Positions 1-12,639 of a stretch of DNA of 64,000 bases are shown piece by piece. How positions within the stretch are numbered: position 1 is the first letter of the stretch; each line of letters opens with the position of its first letter. Source of the DNA: Coenobita brevimanus (lineage: Eukaryota; Arthropoda; Malacostraca; Decapoda; Coenobitidae). The position numbers and the translations under genes were made by a program. The notes beneath the pieces were generated by a model. It was not told where the DNA came from, made no database searches, and worked only from the letters and a program-made list of their open reading frames with translations. The DNA is taken from the NCBI GenBank assembly GCA_032717465.1, contig CM064632.1, forward strand, positions 29,103,237 through 29,167,236. The letters run 5' to 3'.

Positions 1-300
1 GGAGAGACAGATCCAGTGTATGGTAGTGTCAAAAGGCTGGAGTGGCTGTGTTTGTTTTTGCTAAGCCTCAGTTCTCCCTTAGATGAAGTAGAATAGTTAA
101 GTTTACGGTCGCTTTCATAGTGGCCCTGAAGCCTTCATAACACGCGTCTTTCGCTATTTATTGTGCACTTTATGCCCCAGTATTCTCCGTTATAGTATTA
201 GTAGAAGCCATTTTGATATTAAAACCTGATAAAAATAATAAAAGTGAAAGTTAAGGTTTAATTTGCAAAGTAAACATGATACTGATTCTGCATGTGTATT

Positions 301-304
<4 letters not shown>
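1..304. other. Non-coding, no recognised feature
   Basis: AT-leaning unique sequence without a supported gene. Short frames here overlap the adjacent TG repeat and have no family resemblance. Confidence 0.5.
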
Positions 305-348
<44 letters not shown>

Positions 349-351
349 CGC
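305..351. repeat. (TG)n microsatellite
   Basis: About 20 uninterrupted TG units, ending in a short CG-interrupted tail. The frames that cross it encode only alternating Cys-Val or Thr-His and are not genes. Confidence 0.95.
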
Positions 352-659
352 TTTTTTCTGGAATGTGTTTAAAAATATTTTACTAATATACAACAGGCCG
401 TGTACATTTGAGAAAAATGCCAGATTTGCATATAAAGAAAAATGAACTTTGCTATTGTCTGTGTTGTTCTGTGGTATTGTGTGGACATTTTTTAACAGCA
501 AAAAGAGTCAGAAAAGGCGACTTATACTGGAACTAAAAATACAGCGTGGACCATAAACTACTTATCTGCTCCACTGGGTGATTTATATTGCTTTGCGGGG
601 AACAGCTCATTCAGCGTTATCAATGCCTTTCCTGTATCATTTACACATTTCCTACTTGT

Positions 660-815
660 ACTACCACTCTCACTCCCAAAAACATTTCATTTCCACCACC
701 ACTCGCATTTCCTCTACCACTCTCACTCTCACTACCATTCTCACAGCCCCACTGCCACTCACTCCCATTACCACTCTCACTCCCACTACCATTCTCATTC
801 CCACATCCAGAAGAC
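660..815. repeat. Imperfect CACTCY/CCACT-rich simple repeat
   Basis: The stretch is built from variants of CTCACTCCCACTACCATT, pyrimidine plus A on the + strand. It looks like a degenerate minisatellite with units of roughly 12 to 18 bases. Frames on both strands are low-complexity (Thr/Pro/Leu or Gly/Ser/Glu) and are artefacts of the repeat. Confidence 0.7.
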
Positions 816-935
816 TGAACCGTCCCCGCAACATACAAGCTAAGTTGCCAGGTAACTTTCTAGTGCAACGCTATATACGGACCTCCCTTTATATTAAGTA
901 GTATTCGGGGATGTAAATGGCTTTGGAGAATTAGA

Positions 936-1160
936 CTCATATTCTCGTCAGTTATAGGAGACAACTCTAACACCTCTTCCTTAGCGATTTATTTTTGGAT
1001 ATGGCTGGCTAATATCCATTTGCACGTCATCTATGTAGTGTATGCAGTGATATTAGAAGGATTTATATAATAACGGAGAAGGCAAGTAAGGTGTAATACG
1101 CAAAGTAAGTCGCTTAAGAAAAGGTGTAGAGCTGCTTTGGCGTGGAGAGTGAATATGCGG
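936..1160. mobile_element. Fold-back MITE-like element (family F), copy 1
   Basis: Left arm: ATTCTCGTCAGTTATAGG, then CACCTCTTCCTTAGCGATTT. The right arm carries the same words in reverse complement (CGCTTAAGAAAAGGTG, then GTGAATATGCGG), with a non-palindromic middle of about 100 bases. The arrangement recurs at 10944-11175, 12290-12515 and 16904-17126, so it is a family. No coding capacity; a non-autonomous DNA transposon or fold-back element is inferred. The target duplication could not be fixed. Confidence 0.6.
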
Positions 1161-1227
1161 GATTTGGTTGCATCTGTTCTTTACCTTACTCTCCTGTGTG
1201 TTATGATGCAAGTATTTAAACAAGAAT

Positions 1228-1330
1228 AATACAGGAAAATGTTAAAATATCCAAAATAAATCGGTAAGGAAGTGGTGCTAACGAAGCCTCCTATGCTCCG
1301 TTAAATACGGCTCTGAGTCTCTTACATCGG
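1228..1330. mobile_element. Half copy of fold-back family F
   Basis: Only the right-arm words are present (ATATCCAAAATAAATCGGTAAGGAAG, shown here in part, followed by GCTAACGAAGCCTCC). No matching left arm lies nearby, so this is a truncated or rearranged copy. A similar lone arm in the opposite sense occurs near 37015-37070. Confidence 0.4.
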
Positions 1331-1405
1331 GTTGTCATTATTGAAGCCGAAAGGGTGAAGGTGTATATGAACGCCCAGTATTTTAAGGTAAATTTTTAAA
1401 TCCAT

Positions 1406-1498
1406 GTGATGATGATGGTGGTGTGGTGGTGGTGGTGGCGGTGGTGGTGGCGGCGGCGATGATGATGATGGTGGTGGTGGTGGTGGTGGTGGTGGTGG

Positions 1499-1543
<45 letters not shown>
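1406..1543. repeat. (GTG)n/(GAT)n trinucleotide repeat
   Basis: Alternating blocks of GGT and GAT triplets, ending in about 14 perfect GAT units. Confidence 0.95.
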
Positions 1544-1544
<1 letters not shown>

Positions 1545-1609
1545 ACATAGGAGCCATCTGTATCGTTGCTGACTACACTAATATGAACAAAATAACTCAG
1601 ATGGCTTTT

Positions 1610-2330
1610 ATCTGATTTTTAACCAAACTTACCTGAGGTGTTGAGAGTCAGTTTTTTGAGAACCATATATCAAGGGTCAGAGTCACTTATGGGCTAGGTC
1701 AATACTTCGACCCAGCAAAGGTCGACTTAAACAGTTTTGCTACATGATTTAGACTTTCAAACTTAGTGGCAAGGCTGAGGGGTAAAGCAAGAACAAACAT
1801 AGCCTATTCGATTTTGAGGAAACAATAGATCAAGGCCAAGGTCACAGGGCAAGGTCAAAGTTCGACCCTTGTACCTGTGTGTACGAACAAAACTAAAACA
1901 AGTTTTCGTCTGAGTTGGACCAAACTTTGAAGTAGGGTTATGGATCAAGTAAGATGTTGACCTCTTTGTTTTTGAGAACAAATAGGTCAGAGGTCAAGGT
2001 CGCTAGGCAAGGTTGAATTAAACACTTTTCTGCTATTTCTTACATCAAACTTTATGGAAGGGTTCATGGTGAGACAGGATGATAGAGGAATTCAGTTTCG
2101 GATCGAAGGTCACAGGGAAAAGTCAAAAGTCAGGTTTGTCAGGAGTGCATGGTTATCACACATTCTAGATCCGATGTCGGACCTAACTTGGTGGAAAGGT
2201 CATTGGTAAGGCAGGAATTGAAAGAAGTCTGATTCAGGAGCAGTCTGTAGAAGGTCAGGGTCGCAGAATTAAGCTCAATATTCGACCTTTAGTTCAGTTG
2301 GTGGGCGTGGGTGCTGGACTCGAGTGTTTC
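1610..2330 (+). repeat. AGGTCA-rich dispersed repeat, copy 1
   Basis: Roughly 150-170-base degenerate units repeat about four times. Each carries a phrase like ACCAAACTT..GAAGGGT, then TTTTGAGAACAA, then clustered AGGTCA half-sites (for example AAGGTCACAGGGCAAGGTCA). At 1984-1996 two half-sites are spaced by one base. The same family occurs inverted at 12640-13175 and directly at 40196-40660 plus 41195-41435, where the end phrase CAGTTGGTGGGCG is also shared. No reverse transcriptase or inverted termini are visible, so its class is unknown. Frames inside it are not genes. Confidence 0.65.
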
Positions 2331-3166
2331 TACTCTGTTTAATGAAAGCTTAAATCCCTCCAGTGTGGAAATTCACCGCTAGGGGCTCAGTAAAACCGTC
2401 TGATAACAGCAACACAGGGAATATAACTTTAAGTCACCGCACTGAAGAGCTTACAGGTGATTCACAGTTTACGGCATCAGTATAAAGCGACAGTAAGTAT
2501 CAGTAATCTTGGCTGCTGTTAGAGGTTTTATTTCAACATGGGAACGATAGTGGTGGGGGGGGGGAAGGGATGGGGAACAGGAAAAGAATGAGAGGAAAGG
2601 TGTCATAAACGACTTTCTGTGGTTCCTTGTAGTTGAGTTATATATATATTAGACGAGCGGTTATTATACTGGAGTAGCTTGTAGTAGATAATCTTCTTTT
2701 CCCATTTGTCATGTAGTGACAGGAGAGGTAAAGAATAGTATGGGACTATTTTTTATTTGTCTTGGAAATATTAACAAAGTCTTTCATACACAGAGCGAAG
2801 TATAGAGTCCAGTCCCACTAGCTATCTCTCTCTGTCTCGCTCTTCTCTGGTTCTCTTCTCTCAGGTTGCCAAGCCCTTCTCCCTGCGACCTGTCTCTTGT
2901 ATGGCTTGTCTCCTTCTTGAGCTCTCTTTCCTAAATTCTAGTGAAACAGGAGACGTATCACGTGTTCCTTGTGGATGGAAAAGTTTAAGAAGCCTGTGTG
3001 TGAGTATGTGTGTATGTGTGTGTATGGTCAGTAGGGCTTTGTTCAGGGGTGGATTGCTGACAACTAACTGCATCATCTTCCTTACTGGCCACTCTGTCAC
3101 GTCAGCTTTCCTCAGTGTAATTTGCAAAGCTCATTTCCCTATTCCCAGGCTCGGCATAGAGCTGTC
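2331..3166. other. Non-coding, nothing recognised
   Basis: Mixed-composition sequence with short homopolymer runs and a short TG-rich stretch near 2998-3025. The 127- and 88-codon frames here overlap on opposite strands, are low-complexity in part, and resemble no family. Confidence 0.45.
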
Positions 3167-3195
3167 TATCTATCTATTTATCTATCTATCTATTA
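3167..3195. repeat. (TCTA)n microsatellite
   Basis: Seven TCTA-type units with one interruption, followed by about 370 bases of AT-rich sequence in which I see nothing else. Confidence 0.85.
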
Positions 3196-3560
3196 TGATT
3201 TGTAATTATAATAGTGGAGTTCTGATATCTGCTCGGTCACGCGAAATGGCATACCATCGACAGTTAATAGTCCTAACATATTAATATATATTATATACAC
3301 ATTATAATGAACTTATAAGTTAATTAAGTGAAATACATAATATTGTAAAAGTAACATAATTGTATGAATATTGTATACATATAATATTCATAGTAAATAG
3401 TGATTATTCAGTAATATTACATTTTAAACAAGTTGTATATATATTTGAATAAATACATTTAAGTAAATTATTGAACTGTAATACAGTATGTACTTGGGTT
3501 ATTGTAGTGAAATGCATACATGCAAGAAAAAAAATAGTTTAAAATTAAGATTATGATAAG

Positions 3561-3624
3561 AGTTATTAATATTTTATTTAAAGTTAATGGTACTGGTCTG
3601 CCATACATGGGTCATTCTTCTTTG

Positions 3625-3711
<87 letters not shown>

Positions 3712-3766
3712 TACTATATACAAAATATATACACTTCATTCAGGGTGGCTAACTTTGATGTTAACT
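3561..3766 (-). repeat. Putative 3' LTR of decayed errantivirus-like element
   Basis: On the minus strand a purine tract (revcomp of CTCCCCCCAC at 3767-3776) is followed directly by AGTTAAC. A polypurine tract next to an AGTTA terminus is a known hallmark of gypsy-type errantiviruses. The far end may be one of the AGTTA words at 3561 or 3582. A long (TA)n tract has grown inside the putative LTR. No second LTR lies in the window, so the limits are inferred. Confidence 0.4.
3627..3705. repeat. (TA)n microsatellite
   Basis: About 39 perfect TA units inside the putative LTR of the decayed element. Confidence 0.95.
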
Positions 3767-5517
3767 CTCCCCCCACTAAATAATGACTCCAAATTAGCAA
3801 TTCTTGCATGCATTCTGGTGCACTTGCGAATGACAGCAGTACTGCAACTACAATGCAGACGATTATAAAGACAGTAGGTGCTGGGCTATACACATAATAT
3901 GGGTTGAACATACTCTAAACTCAGATCTTTCCCAGGGCTTCATTGTTTCATTGATCAGCTGCATAGTTTCAAACTTAGGTGAAGTCAGCTTAATACTTGT
4001 GCTCATGTTTAAGTCCATATCAGGCAGTGGTGGAAATGTTTGTGTAAAGTGATTGAGAATGGCGTAGTGATTGATGGTGGATAAAGTAGACATGGCTGGT
4101 GTAAATACCGCACGATGTAGTCTGGTGCTACATGTATAATCCTGATGCTGATGTATGAGATGGTGGTATATCTTGGACAGACTATGTAAACTGATGTGTT
4201 ATGAGGGAAATAAAAAAAACTGTGAGTGTCCAGGTCATGCGTTGATGGTGGTAGCAAGTTTATCTGGAGCAAAAGTGAAGGTTGCAATGATGATGAATAT
4301 TGTCATTTCTGATGATAGCCATTTCACAAGGGACTGTATCAGTAGGCTGAAACGTGAAAATGTACAACAGGACAAAGATGAACAGCATGTAAGGATGTGC
4401 GGCAACTTTCGTTCAATCGTTGATTCACTTTGCGCAAAGTGACAGTGTGTCCCGTCTCTCTTGGAGACCATGATGAGTTCGGTGTCTGTGTTGATGTTGA
4501 TGATGACCAAAGTGTTGTTATTTTTGTAGGGGAAGGGGTGTATTTGGTATAATGTGAACAGGTCTTCATGTGATGAATGGTACATGAACTACCACTGATG
4601 TTGGTGTTAGTGTTGCTTCTAAATACGGGCGTAATATTGCATAAATTCCCTACTGCGGAACAACGGCTTCCTAATTTATGTTTATGTATGCCTTGACTAA
4701 GCCTATCTGACTTAGCTCATGAACTGGGAGTAAGTCAATTGTGATCTTGCCATCACCAGCATTCGAAATTCTCTTTGCATAAGTGCCCTGAAACGATCTC
4801 TAGTGTTCTCTAATTGTAGTAGAATCGTGTCAATATGTTCAATGTGATGATGGAGGAAGTGCTGGAAAAGTGTAACGTTTCCTCCAATTCATTTATTTTA
4901 TCTACACTCTCGAAAGCTATGTTTTCTGCTTGTTTCATATTTTTCACAATTGTCTTCATTGCTGAGTTCTGTCCTGTGATGAATTTATCTTGGTATGTTA
5001 GTACCTGAGCTATCTTATTAAATTTGTTGTTTATTTCTTTAAGGTCATCCTCTGTAGCCAATCAGCGAAACATGTTCCCAAGAACTGCGCCGCCCAGGTC
5101 GAACAAAAACGCGCTAAGCGAGTATGGGTGATGTTGTTCCTGTCTCTCAGTACCTCCGTTCCATAAGATGGGAGATCTTGGATCATGACGAGCATAGTTG
5201 ACTTTCCGCCTGTTCTAGTTTCCATTTCGCTAACTTTACCATTTCATTCACTTCCTTGGTGTTAAGTGTGCTTGTGAAAACATAATTTCCTATCATGAAG
5301 TCCAGAGGTTCGCATCGGCGTCGCAAGTCTGTCTAGATAAGTAGGTAAGTCATACAAGTAATCTAGACTTCTATTTCAGTACTCATGACGTCCTTAATGA
5401 TTTTGTAGTCGTGGCCGTTGGAGCTATGAGGCATCCTTGTCGTACTATATGTTTGGGGTCTAAGTGGGCATATCCTCTTGCTATGTAGAGGAGAATCCAT
5501 AGCATAAGTCCCTTCAT
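3740..5517 (-). pseudogene. Decayed F-like envelope gene of an errantivirus-like element
   Basis: Pieces of a retroviral-type envelope lie in order on the minus strand. A start at 5517 opens with a hydrophobic signal-like segment (MKGLMLWILL). A Gly-rich segment like the fusion-peptide region of baculovirus-F-type envelopes lies near 5050-5100, broken by a stop and frame changes. A helical, heptad-rich stretch follows at 4810-5061. A hydrophobic anchor near 3830-3872 (VFIIVCIVVAVLL) comes just before the polypurine tract. The pieces are in different frames with stops, so no working protein is encoded. It sits directly downstream of an integrase remnant, as in errantiviruses. Assignment rests on order and motif type, not on a database match. 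Confidence 0.55.
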
Positions 5518-6044
5518 CGTAACCTACCGAAAAAAAAAAAATCTATTAATTTCCTATAATGCTGTGGTAGATGATAGTGATGATGTGTGTTATGGTTGAT
5601 TGTTATTTCATTTATAGAAGGAGTTTAAATCGATATTTAATTCTCGTAAATGATGTACTGTAGATTTGATTGGAACAGTTGCACCTATGTTCGATTGTTT
5701 GGTATATGACCTTAATTTCTTTTTGTAATCATTGTTGTGTTCTTGCTTGGTTTCTGGAGGTACGTTCGCCTGTTCGGTTGTATCCGAGGCTGAATAGTTA
5801 TGTGATAATTCCCAGCAAACTTCGTTTTAAATGGGTCAATATGAACTTGTTTCTCCTCGCCACTTGAAAGTGACTTAATTAAAACTTTGTTTGCTTTTAT
5901 GTTAATTACTCTGTATGGGCCCTCAAATTTTGGGGATAATTTATTGTCTTTCGTATGAATGACACCGTAAACAATGTCTCCTAAGCTGATAGGTGAATCT
6001 TTTGCCTTTCTTGTTAAATGCCTCCGTCATTTCTTCCTTGGACA

Positions 6045-6921
6045 TCATTCAATTGTTTTTTGACTCTTTTGTGAATGGTCCTTGGAATTCACGTAAACGG
6101 AGTTTAGAGTAATCATCGTAATTGTATATAGAAGCATGCTGTCACCTTCTAGGAGTTCATATGGTAATTTTTTATCTGTGCCATATATAATGAAATGTGG
6201 TGTGTCACCGATGGATTTATTTATAGACCCATTAATTGAGGCTTTACTCTGGGAATCCAATCATCCCAGCTTGCATAATTTTCACTGAGAATGTGTCGTA
6301 GCACATCTAATACCTTTTTATTTTGTCTCTCTACCAACCCATTCGATGCTGGGTGATAGGCCAAAACGTTAACCTTTTTTGATGTTGTATTGTTTACATA
6401 TTTCTTGTAAGATCTCAGGAATTAAATTCCCCTCCATTATCACTTATTAATACCTTTTGGGGGTAGTAAAAGCGACATATTACTATTATCTGTTATTACC
6501 TTTGCTACTGTCTCTGCTGTCTTATCTTTAATTGGAGCTAAAATGACATAACGGGAAAAACGATCCGTTGCTACGAATAAGTATAGGTTATTATTGGTAT
6601 GATAATGGCATCTTGAGTAAATCAACAGCGACAACGTCCCATGGTTGATGTGGTACAGGGTAACGTTACCCATCGGTGCAGGTGTGATTGGGTATCCTTT
6701 GTGTTTCGCACATGATTCACAATTTCTGTCTATATGATTGTTTATATCTTTTCGTAATGAAGGCCAATAACATAATAGCTGGGGCTTGGTTGAATGTCTT
6801 ATCCTTTCCAGGGATGTCCTGCATGTGGGGTGTCGTGTATCAATCGTAATACTTGGGGTATCATGCATGTCATTAGGTACTCACCAACTGGTTAGTATTT
6901 CTTTGGCGTTTTGGTTGTTTA
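6045..6921 (-). pseudogene. Ty3/gypsy integrase remnant, cut by the assembly gap
   Basis: The minus strand carries an integrase in pieces. The zinc-binding part has Cys-x2-Cys (CESCAKHKG). The catalytic core shows LFVATDRFSRYVILAP. A GLVER motif near 6335, carrying the catalytic glutamate, is out of frame with the first piece. The C-terminal part (6045-6260) includes a SINGSINKSIGDTPHFIIYG-type segment. Stops and frameshifts separate them. Reverse transcriptase and RNase H, expected upstream at higher coordinates, are absent because the contig ends at 6921 and the sequence past the Ns is unrelated. The segment belongs with the env remnant at 3740-5517. Confidence 0.75.
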
Positions 6922-7021
6922 NNNNNNNNNNNNNNNNNNNNNNNNNNNNNNNNNNNNNNNNNNNNNNNNNNNNNNNNNNNNNNNNNNNNNNNNNNNNNNN
7001 NNNNNNNNNNNNNNNNNNNNN
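6922..7021. other. Assembly gap (100 N)
   Basis: Exactly 100 Ns, the usual placeholder for a scaffold gap of unknown size. Left flank: retroelement integrase. Right flank: purine-only tract. Continuity across it is not shown by the sequence. Confidence 0.99.
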
Positions 7022-7590
7022 GGAGGAGGAAAGACGTGTGAAGGAGTGAGAAAGAAGTGTGAGGGACGGGAAGGGAAGAAAGGGGTGGGGAGGAGAAAGA
7101 AAATAGATGGGTTGGGGAGGGGGAAAGAGACTGGGGGAAGTGACGGGGAAGTGGAGAAAAATAAGATAGGATGAAGCGAGGGACTGGGAAGGGAAGAGGG
7201 AGGAGTAGGGGGAAGGAGAGGGAAGGGGAGGGATGGGGTAAGGAGGGCGTGATGGAAGGAGGGAAGAGAAAGGGTTGAAGGTGAGAAAGAGAGGGAGAGG
7301 AGGATGGTGAAGGGGAAGAGGCGAAGCGAGAAGGAAGGAAGTGTAAGAGGGGGTGTAAGAGGGGAAGAAGAAGAAGAAGAAGAAGAAGAAAAGGAAGAAG
7401 AAGAAGAAGAAGAAGAAGAAGAAGAAGAAGAAGATAAGGAGGAAGAAGAAGAAGAAGAGAAGCAGAAAGAAGGGAATAAAGAAAAAGAAAGGAAGAGAAG
7501 AGGAAAAAATACTCTGAGGCAAAGCAGTAGGTTTCTATATTTTATTCAGGACAGGGAAGAGAAAAGATCTTAAAGGGTTGGTGGAGAGGT

Positions 7591-7628
<38 letters not shown>

Positions 7629-7690
7629 GACTGGAAGGAGGTAAATAGGAAGTTGGAGGTGTGGGACAGAGTGGCGGAAAGAGGAGTGGG
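7022..7690. repeat. Purine-rich (GGA/GAA) low-complexity tract
   Basis: Almost every base on the + strand is A or G. Contains a (GAA)n core at about 7363-7480 and (GA)n at about 7593-7624. Frames such as Glu/Lys-rich + strand and Phe/Leu/Pro-rich - strand are composition artefacts. Confidence 0.9.
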
Positions 7691-8435
7691 AGGGAAGAGG
7701 AAATGTAGGTGAGAGTGGAGGAGGGAAAGTGGGAGGAAAATGAGGAGAGTGGGAGAGATTGGAGGAGGGGAAGTGCGAGGGATATGAGGGGGGGAGAGAA
7801 GTGGGAGAGGCTGGGGGAGGGGGAAGTGGGAGGGGCTAGAAGAGAGAGTGACGTGGTAGGGGCTAGTGGAGGTGGGAAGTGGGAAGAGCTGGAGGAGGGG
7901 GAAGTGAGAAGGGCTAGAGAAGGGGGAAGTGAGAAGGGCTAGAGAAGGGGGAAGTGGGAGGGTCTAGAGGAAGGGGGAAGCAGAAGGGGCTGAACCATGA
8001 AGGGGAAGTGGGAGCTGCTAGAGGAGGGGGAAGTGGGAGCCTGCCCAGAGGAGGAAGCGAAGTGGGAGCTGCTAGAGGAGGGGGAAGTGGGAGCTGCTAG
8101 GGGAGGGGGGAAGTGGGAGCGGCTAGAGGAGGGGAAGTGGGAGCGGCTAGAGGGGAGGGAAGTGGGAGCGGCTAGAGGAGGGAGAAGTGGGAGCGGCTAG
8201 AGGAGGGAGGAAGTGGGAGCTGCTAGAGGAGGGAGAAGTGGGAGCGGCTAGAGGAGGGGAAAGTGGGAGCGGCTAGAGGAGGAGGAAGCGCAAGGGACTA
8301 GAGGGGGAAATGGGAGAGGCCAGAGGAGGAGGAAGTGGAAGGGGCTAGAAGAAAGAGAAGTGGGGGGGCTATAGGAGGGGGAAGTGGGGGGGGCTAGATG
8401 GGGCTGGAAGTGGTGGGGCTATAGGAGGGAGAATT
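7691..8435 (+). repeat. GA-rich minisatellite, ~23-25-base unit
   Basis: Repeated variants of GAAGTGGGAGCGGCTAGAGG occur about 25-30 times, with unit length varying through changes in the G run. The most regular part is about 8000-8330. Frames through it read as repeating KWE-LLEEGEVG and are artefacts. Confidence 0.85.
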
Positions 8436-10173
<1,738 letters not shown>

Positions 10174-10271
10174 CTAACCCCTTCAAGCCGATGATGTAGT
10201 TTTAATGCGATTCTTGCCATCTTCATTCGATTTCATTCAGCTTAGGAAAGAAGTCTCGTACTGGAGGGGTT
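10174..10271. mobile_element. Short TAACCCCTTCA-bounded element (family P)
   Basis: Starts CTAACCCCTTCAAGCCG and ends GTACTGGAGGGGTT, imperfect inverted termini. The interior carries a TTCGATTTCATTCAGCTTAGG phrase (seen here in part) related to the GACGATTTTATTCAG word at 14110, 29145, 38311 and 39790. Best full copy: 38261-38468. Confidence 0.5.
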
Positions 10272-10943
10272 CCTGAAGGCTATTACCTACCTTCCAAATC
10301 CTAAATATATCTAATAATCTAAATACAATCTTTTAACTTATACCAAAAAAACACAATAATCGGACGCTTAGTAGGTTTAGGGAATGGCGTGTGTTTTATT
10401 TGGGTTACGAGGTTTAGGGAGTGAATATTTTAACTTCTTTAACCTCCTCCACTTCCTCCTCCTCCTCTGCTGCAGCTGTTGTTGTTGTTGTTATTGTTGT
10501 TTAGAGAGGAAGAGAAGGGGTTGGAGAATTGCTAATGTAAGGCGTTCTGAAAGAGTTGGATGGGATCAAATGTCTTTTCAGTTTATTCTTGCTTACAACC
10601 AAACGATCTGATTCAGCCTTTGCAAAACCTCTAATGGTGACTGGATTAGTGACATTTATTTAGTAACCTCCTTTACTACTATTGTTGCTCTTGTGCCGAA
10701 TGAATCATCAGGAGAAAGGCAGGAATAAAAATGGAAAGTCGCCCTTTTAAAAAGGAAGTTTGGGAGGAAGTGTGTAAAGGGAATGAAGGATGCTGTCTGT
10801 GTGGCTCTCTGAAGGCCGATGGTTTCAGCTTTATGGTCTCCTATGTCTCACTATCAGCTTTCGTCTTACTTCCAGCAGAAATAGAAATGCTACAGTTGCC
10901 TAGGCCATGACGGGGTTAATGGCGACAGTATTAACTCTCTCAG
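10272..10943. other. Non-coding, nothing recognised
   Basis: Includes a short (TTG)n/(TCC)n run near 10450-10505. No supported gene. Confidence 0.4.
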
Positions 10944-11175
10944 GCTCGTATTCTCGTTTTTTCATGGATGCTCCTTAACGCACCTTTTCCCTAAGTGATT
11001 TATTTTGTTTGTTACACCTTATTGTCCTATTCAGTGTTTCGCATAAGTCATTTCCAGTATAGCGATACGCTACATAAATAACACAAAAGGATATTAACCA
11101 CCCATATCCAAACACTTAAATCGTTAAGGAAAAGGTGTCAAGGAGCTTCCTTAACAGACGAGATAAAGGGCCCTC
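10944..11175. mobile_element. Fold-back MITE-like element (family F), copy 2
   Basis: Left arm GCTCGTATTCTCG, then CCTTTTCCCTAAGTGATTTA. Right arm is its approximate reverse complement (TAAATCGTTAAGGAAAAGG, then AGCTTCCTTAACAGACGAG). The middle of about 100 bases is not palindromic. No coding capacity. Confidence 0.65.
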
Positions 11176-11439
11176 AGGCTCTGTGGACACGTTCTCAAAA
11201 TCGTCTGGCCTTAGTAGAGCTTGAAATACTAAAAATTATCTCGGCCATAAGAAGGCTAATGGTGATGCTAATTACTATCGGAGGCTCTTATGATCTCACT
11301 CTCAGCTGAGCAGAATATACTCAAGTTAACTGGTACAGAAGAGAAAGAGTTGTTTCGACCATGACAAGATTTTTTGGAAAGTTAAGCTAAACAGGTAAAA
11401 TATGCAGAGCTCCAAGAATAATATAGAGAAAACTGAATC

Positions 11440-11720
11440 TGAGAAAACAAAGCAAATGATGCAAAAGGATTAAATATTATTAAAGACTGAGATGGTTTGG
11501 ACATGTTGAGAGAATGAAGGATGACAGGGGAGGGGACGGTGAGAAGTGTGAACGCTGGGGGGCAGGGGTTGTGAGAGGCAGACCGAAAATGACCTGGGAC
11601 GAGGCCGTCACAGGGAGTGTGAGCCTCGAGGGATAGGGGGACTTAACAGGGAGGCTGCCAGGAAACTAACTAGCGCAGAAGAGCCAAATTCATCAGGTAA
11701 CCAAGGCCGACGCATGCAAG
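11440..11720 (+). pseudogene. LINE 3' end remnant
   Basis: The + strand encodes, with breaks, the conserved C-terminal tail of an endonuclease/reverse-transcriptase type LINE: a RWFGHVERMKDD segment, then about 35 residues later GRPKMTWDEAV. These are typical of the region after the RT domain in arthropod LINEs. The RT itself is absent, so this is a 5'-truncated, decayed copy. Confidence 0.6.
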
Positions 11721-12289
11721 GATGTTGGAGCTTTACAAACGATATATGATACGACACTGCCAACAGACGAGTTAACATAGAACCACTGTTTTTACACAGC
11801 CTTTGAGCAGTTGTACAAAAAAATGGTGATTTAAGTGAGTGCAGTCATCACCATGGTATAAGTATGCTGAAGTGTAGTAGTAGTAGGAAAAGCATTAAAG
11901 AATAAAGACTGCCAATATTCTCAAGGGAATGCAGGATGGTTACTCCACAATGCATTGACATACGTCTGTATTAATTGTTACTTTGATTAATACACATGTA
12001 AAACAACGCAGGATCCCAAATTTTTGTAACTATATAGTTTGACGTTTGGACTCCGCCATGGATCAATTAAAGGCCTAAAAAGAATAAATGGGGCGGGGGG
12101 GATGGATGGTCCAAGGAATAATTGCGCCAAGTACTGCGAATCAGTGAAGAAATAAAGGAATGGTGCATAAAGACGGAAAGGGGTTTGGATGAAAGAAAAG
12201 GGAGAAAGAAGATGTACAAGAAGAAAGAAGAGGAAGAAACTTAAGGAATCACCGGTACTGTAGGTAATGCTATGGTGTGGATGCCTAAA
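11721..12289. other. Non-coding, nothing recognised
   Basis: AT-leaning sequence with a purine-rich stretch near 12180-12240. No supported feature. Confidence 0.4.
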
Positions 12290-12515
12290 GCCATATTCTC
12301 TTCGGTGAAGAAAGTTCCCTAACGCCTTGCTTTCCTAAGCGATTCATTTTTGCTTAGTACACCTTTCTCTGTCCCATTCAGTGTCTCATACATCCCTCAA
12401 ACATCGTCATCCTCTGCATGAATAACGTATAAAAGAATATGAACCACTCATATCCAAAAATAAATCGCTAAGAATACGTGCTAGGAAGCCTCCTCACCCG
12501 AAAAAACAGGGGCTC
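12290..12515. mobile_element. Fold-back MITE-like element (family F), copy 3
   Basis: Left arm ATATTCTCTTCGGTGAAGAA then TTTCCTAAGCGATTCATTTT; right arm CCAAAAATAAATCGCTAAG then GCTAGGAAGCCTCCTCACCC. The arms pair as inverted repeats; the interior resembles copy 2 (CCCATTCAGTGTCTCATA). Confidence 0.65.
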
Positions 12516-12639
12516 TAATGACAGAAGGAATATGTGGAAAATTCCTTCAAACGGTTAAAGCATTTTTTCTGCAGATGCTCTCAAACGAATTTAGTCAACA
12601 CAGGAAGATCTGTGGTACTGCAACGATTAATTAAGGATT

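Noticed and set aside
7691..8435. CRISPR-like array of short repeats
   Set aside because: Units are contiguous variants without unique spacers, in eukaryotic repeat DNA; it is a minisatellite.
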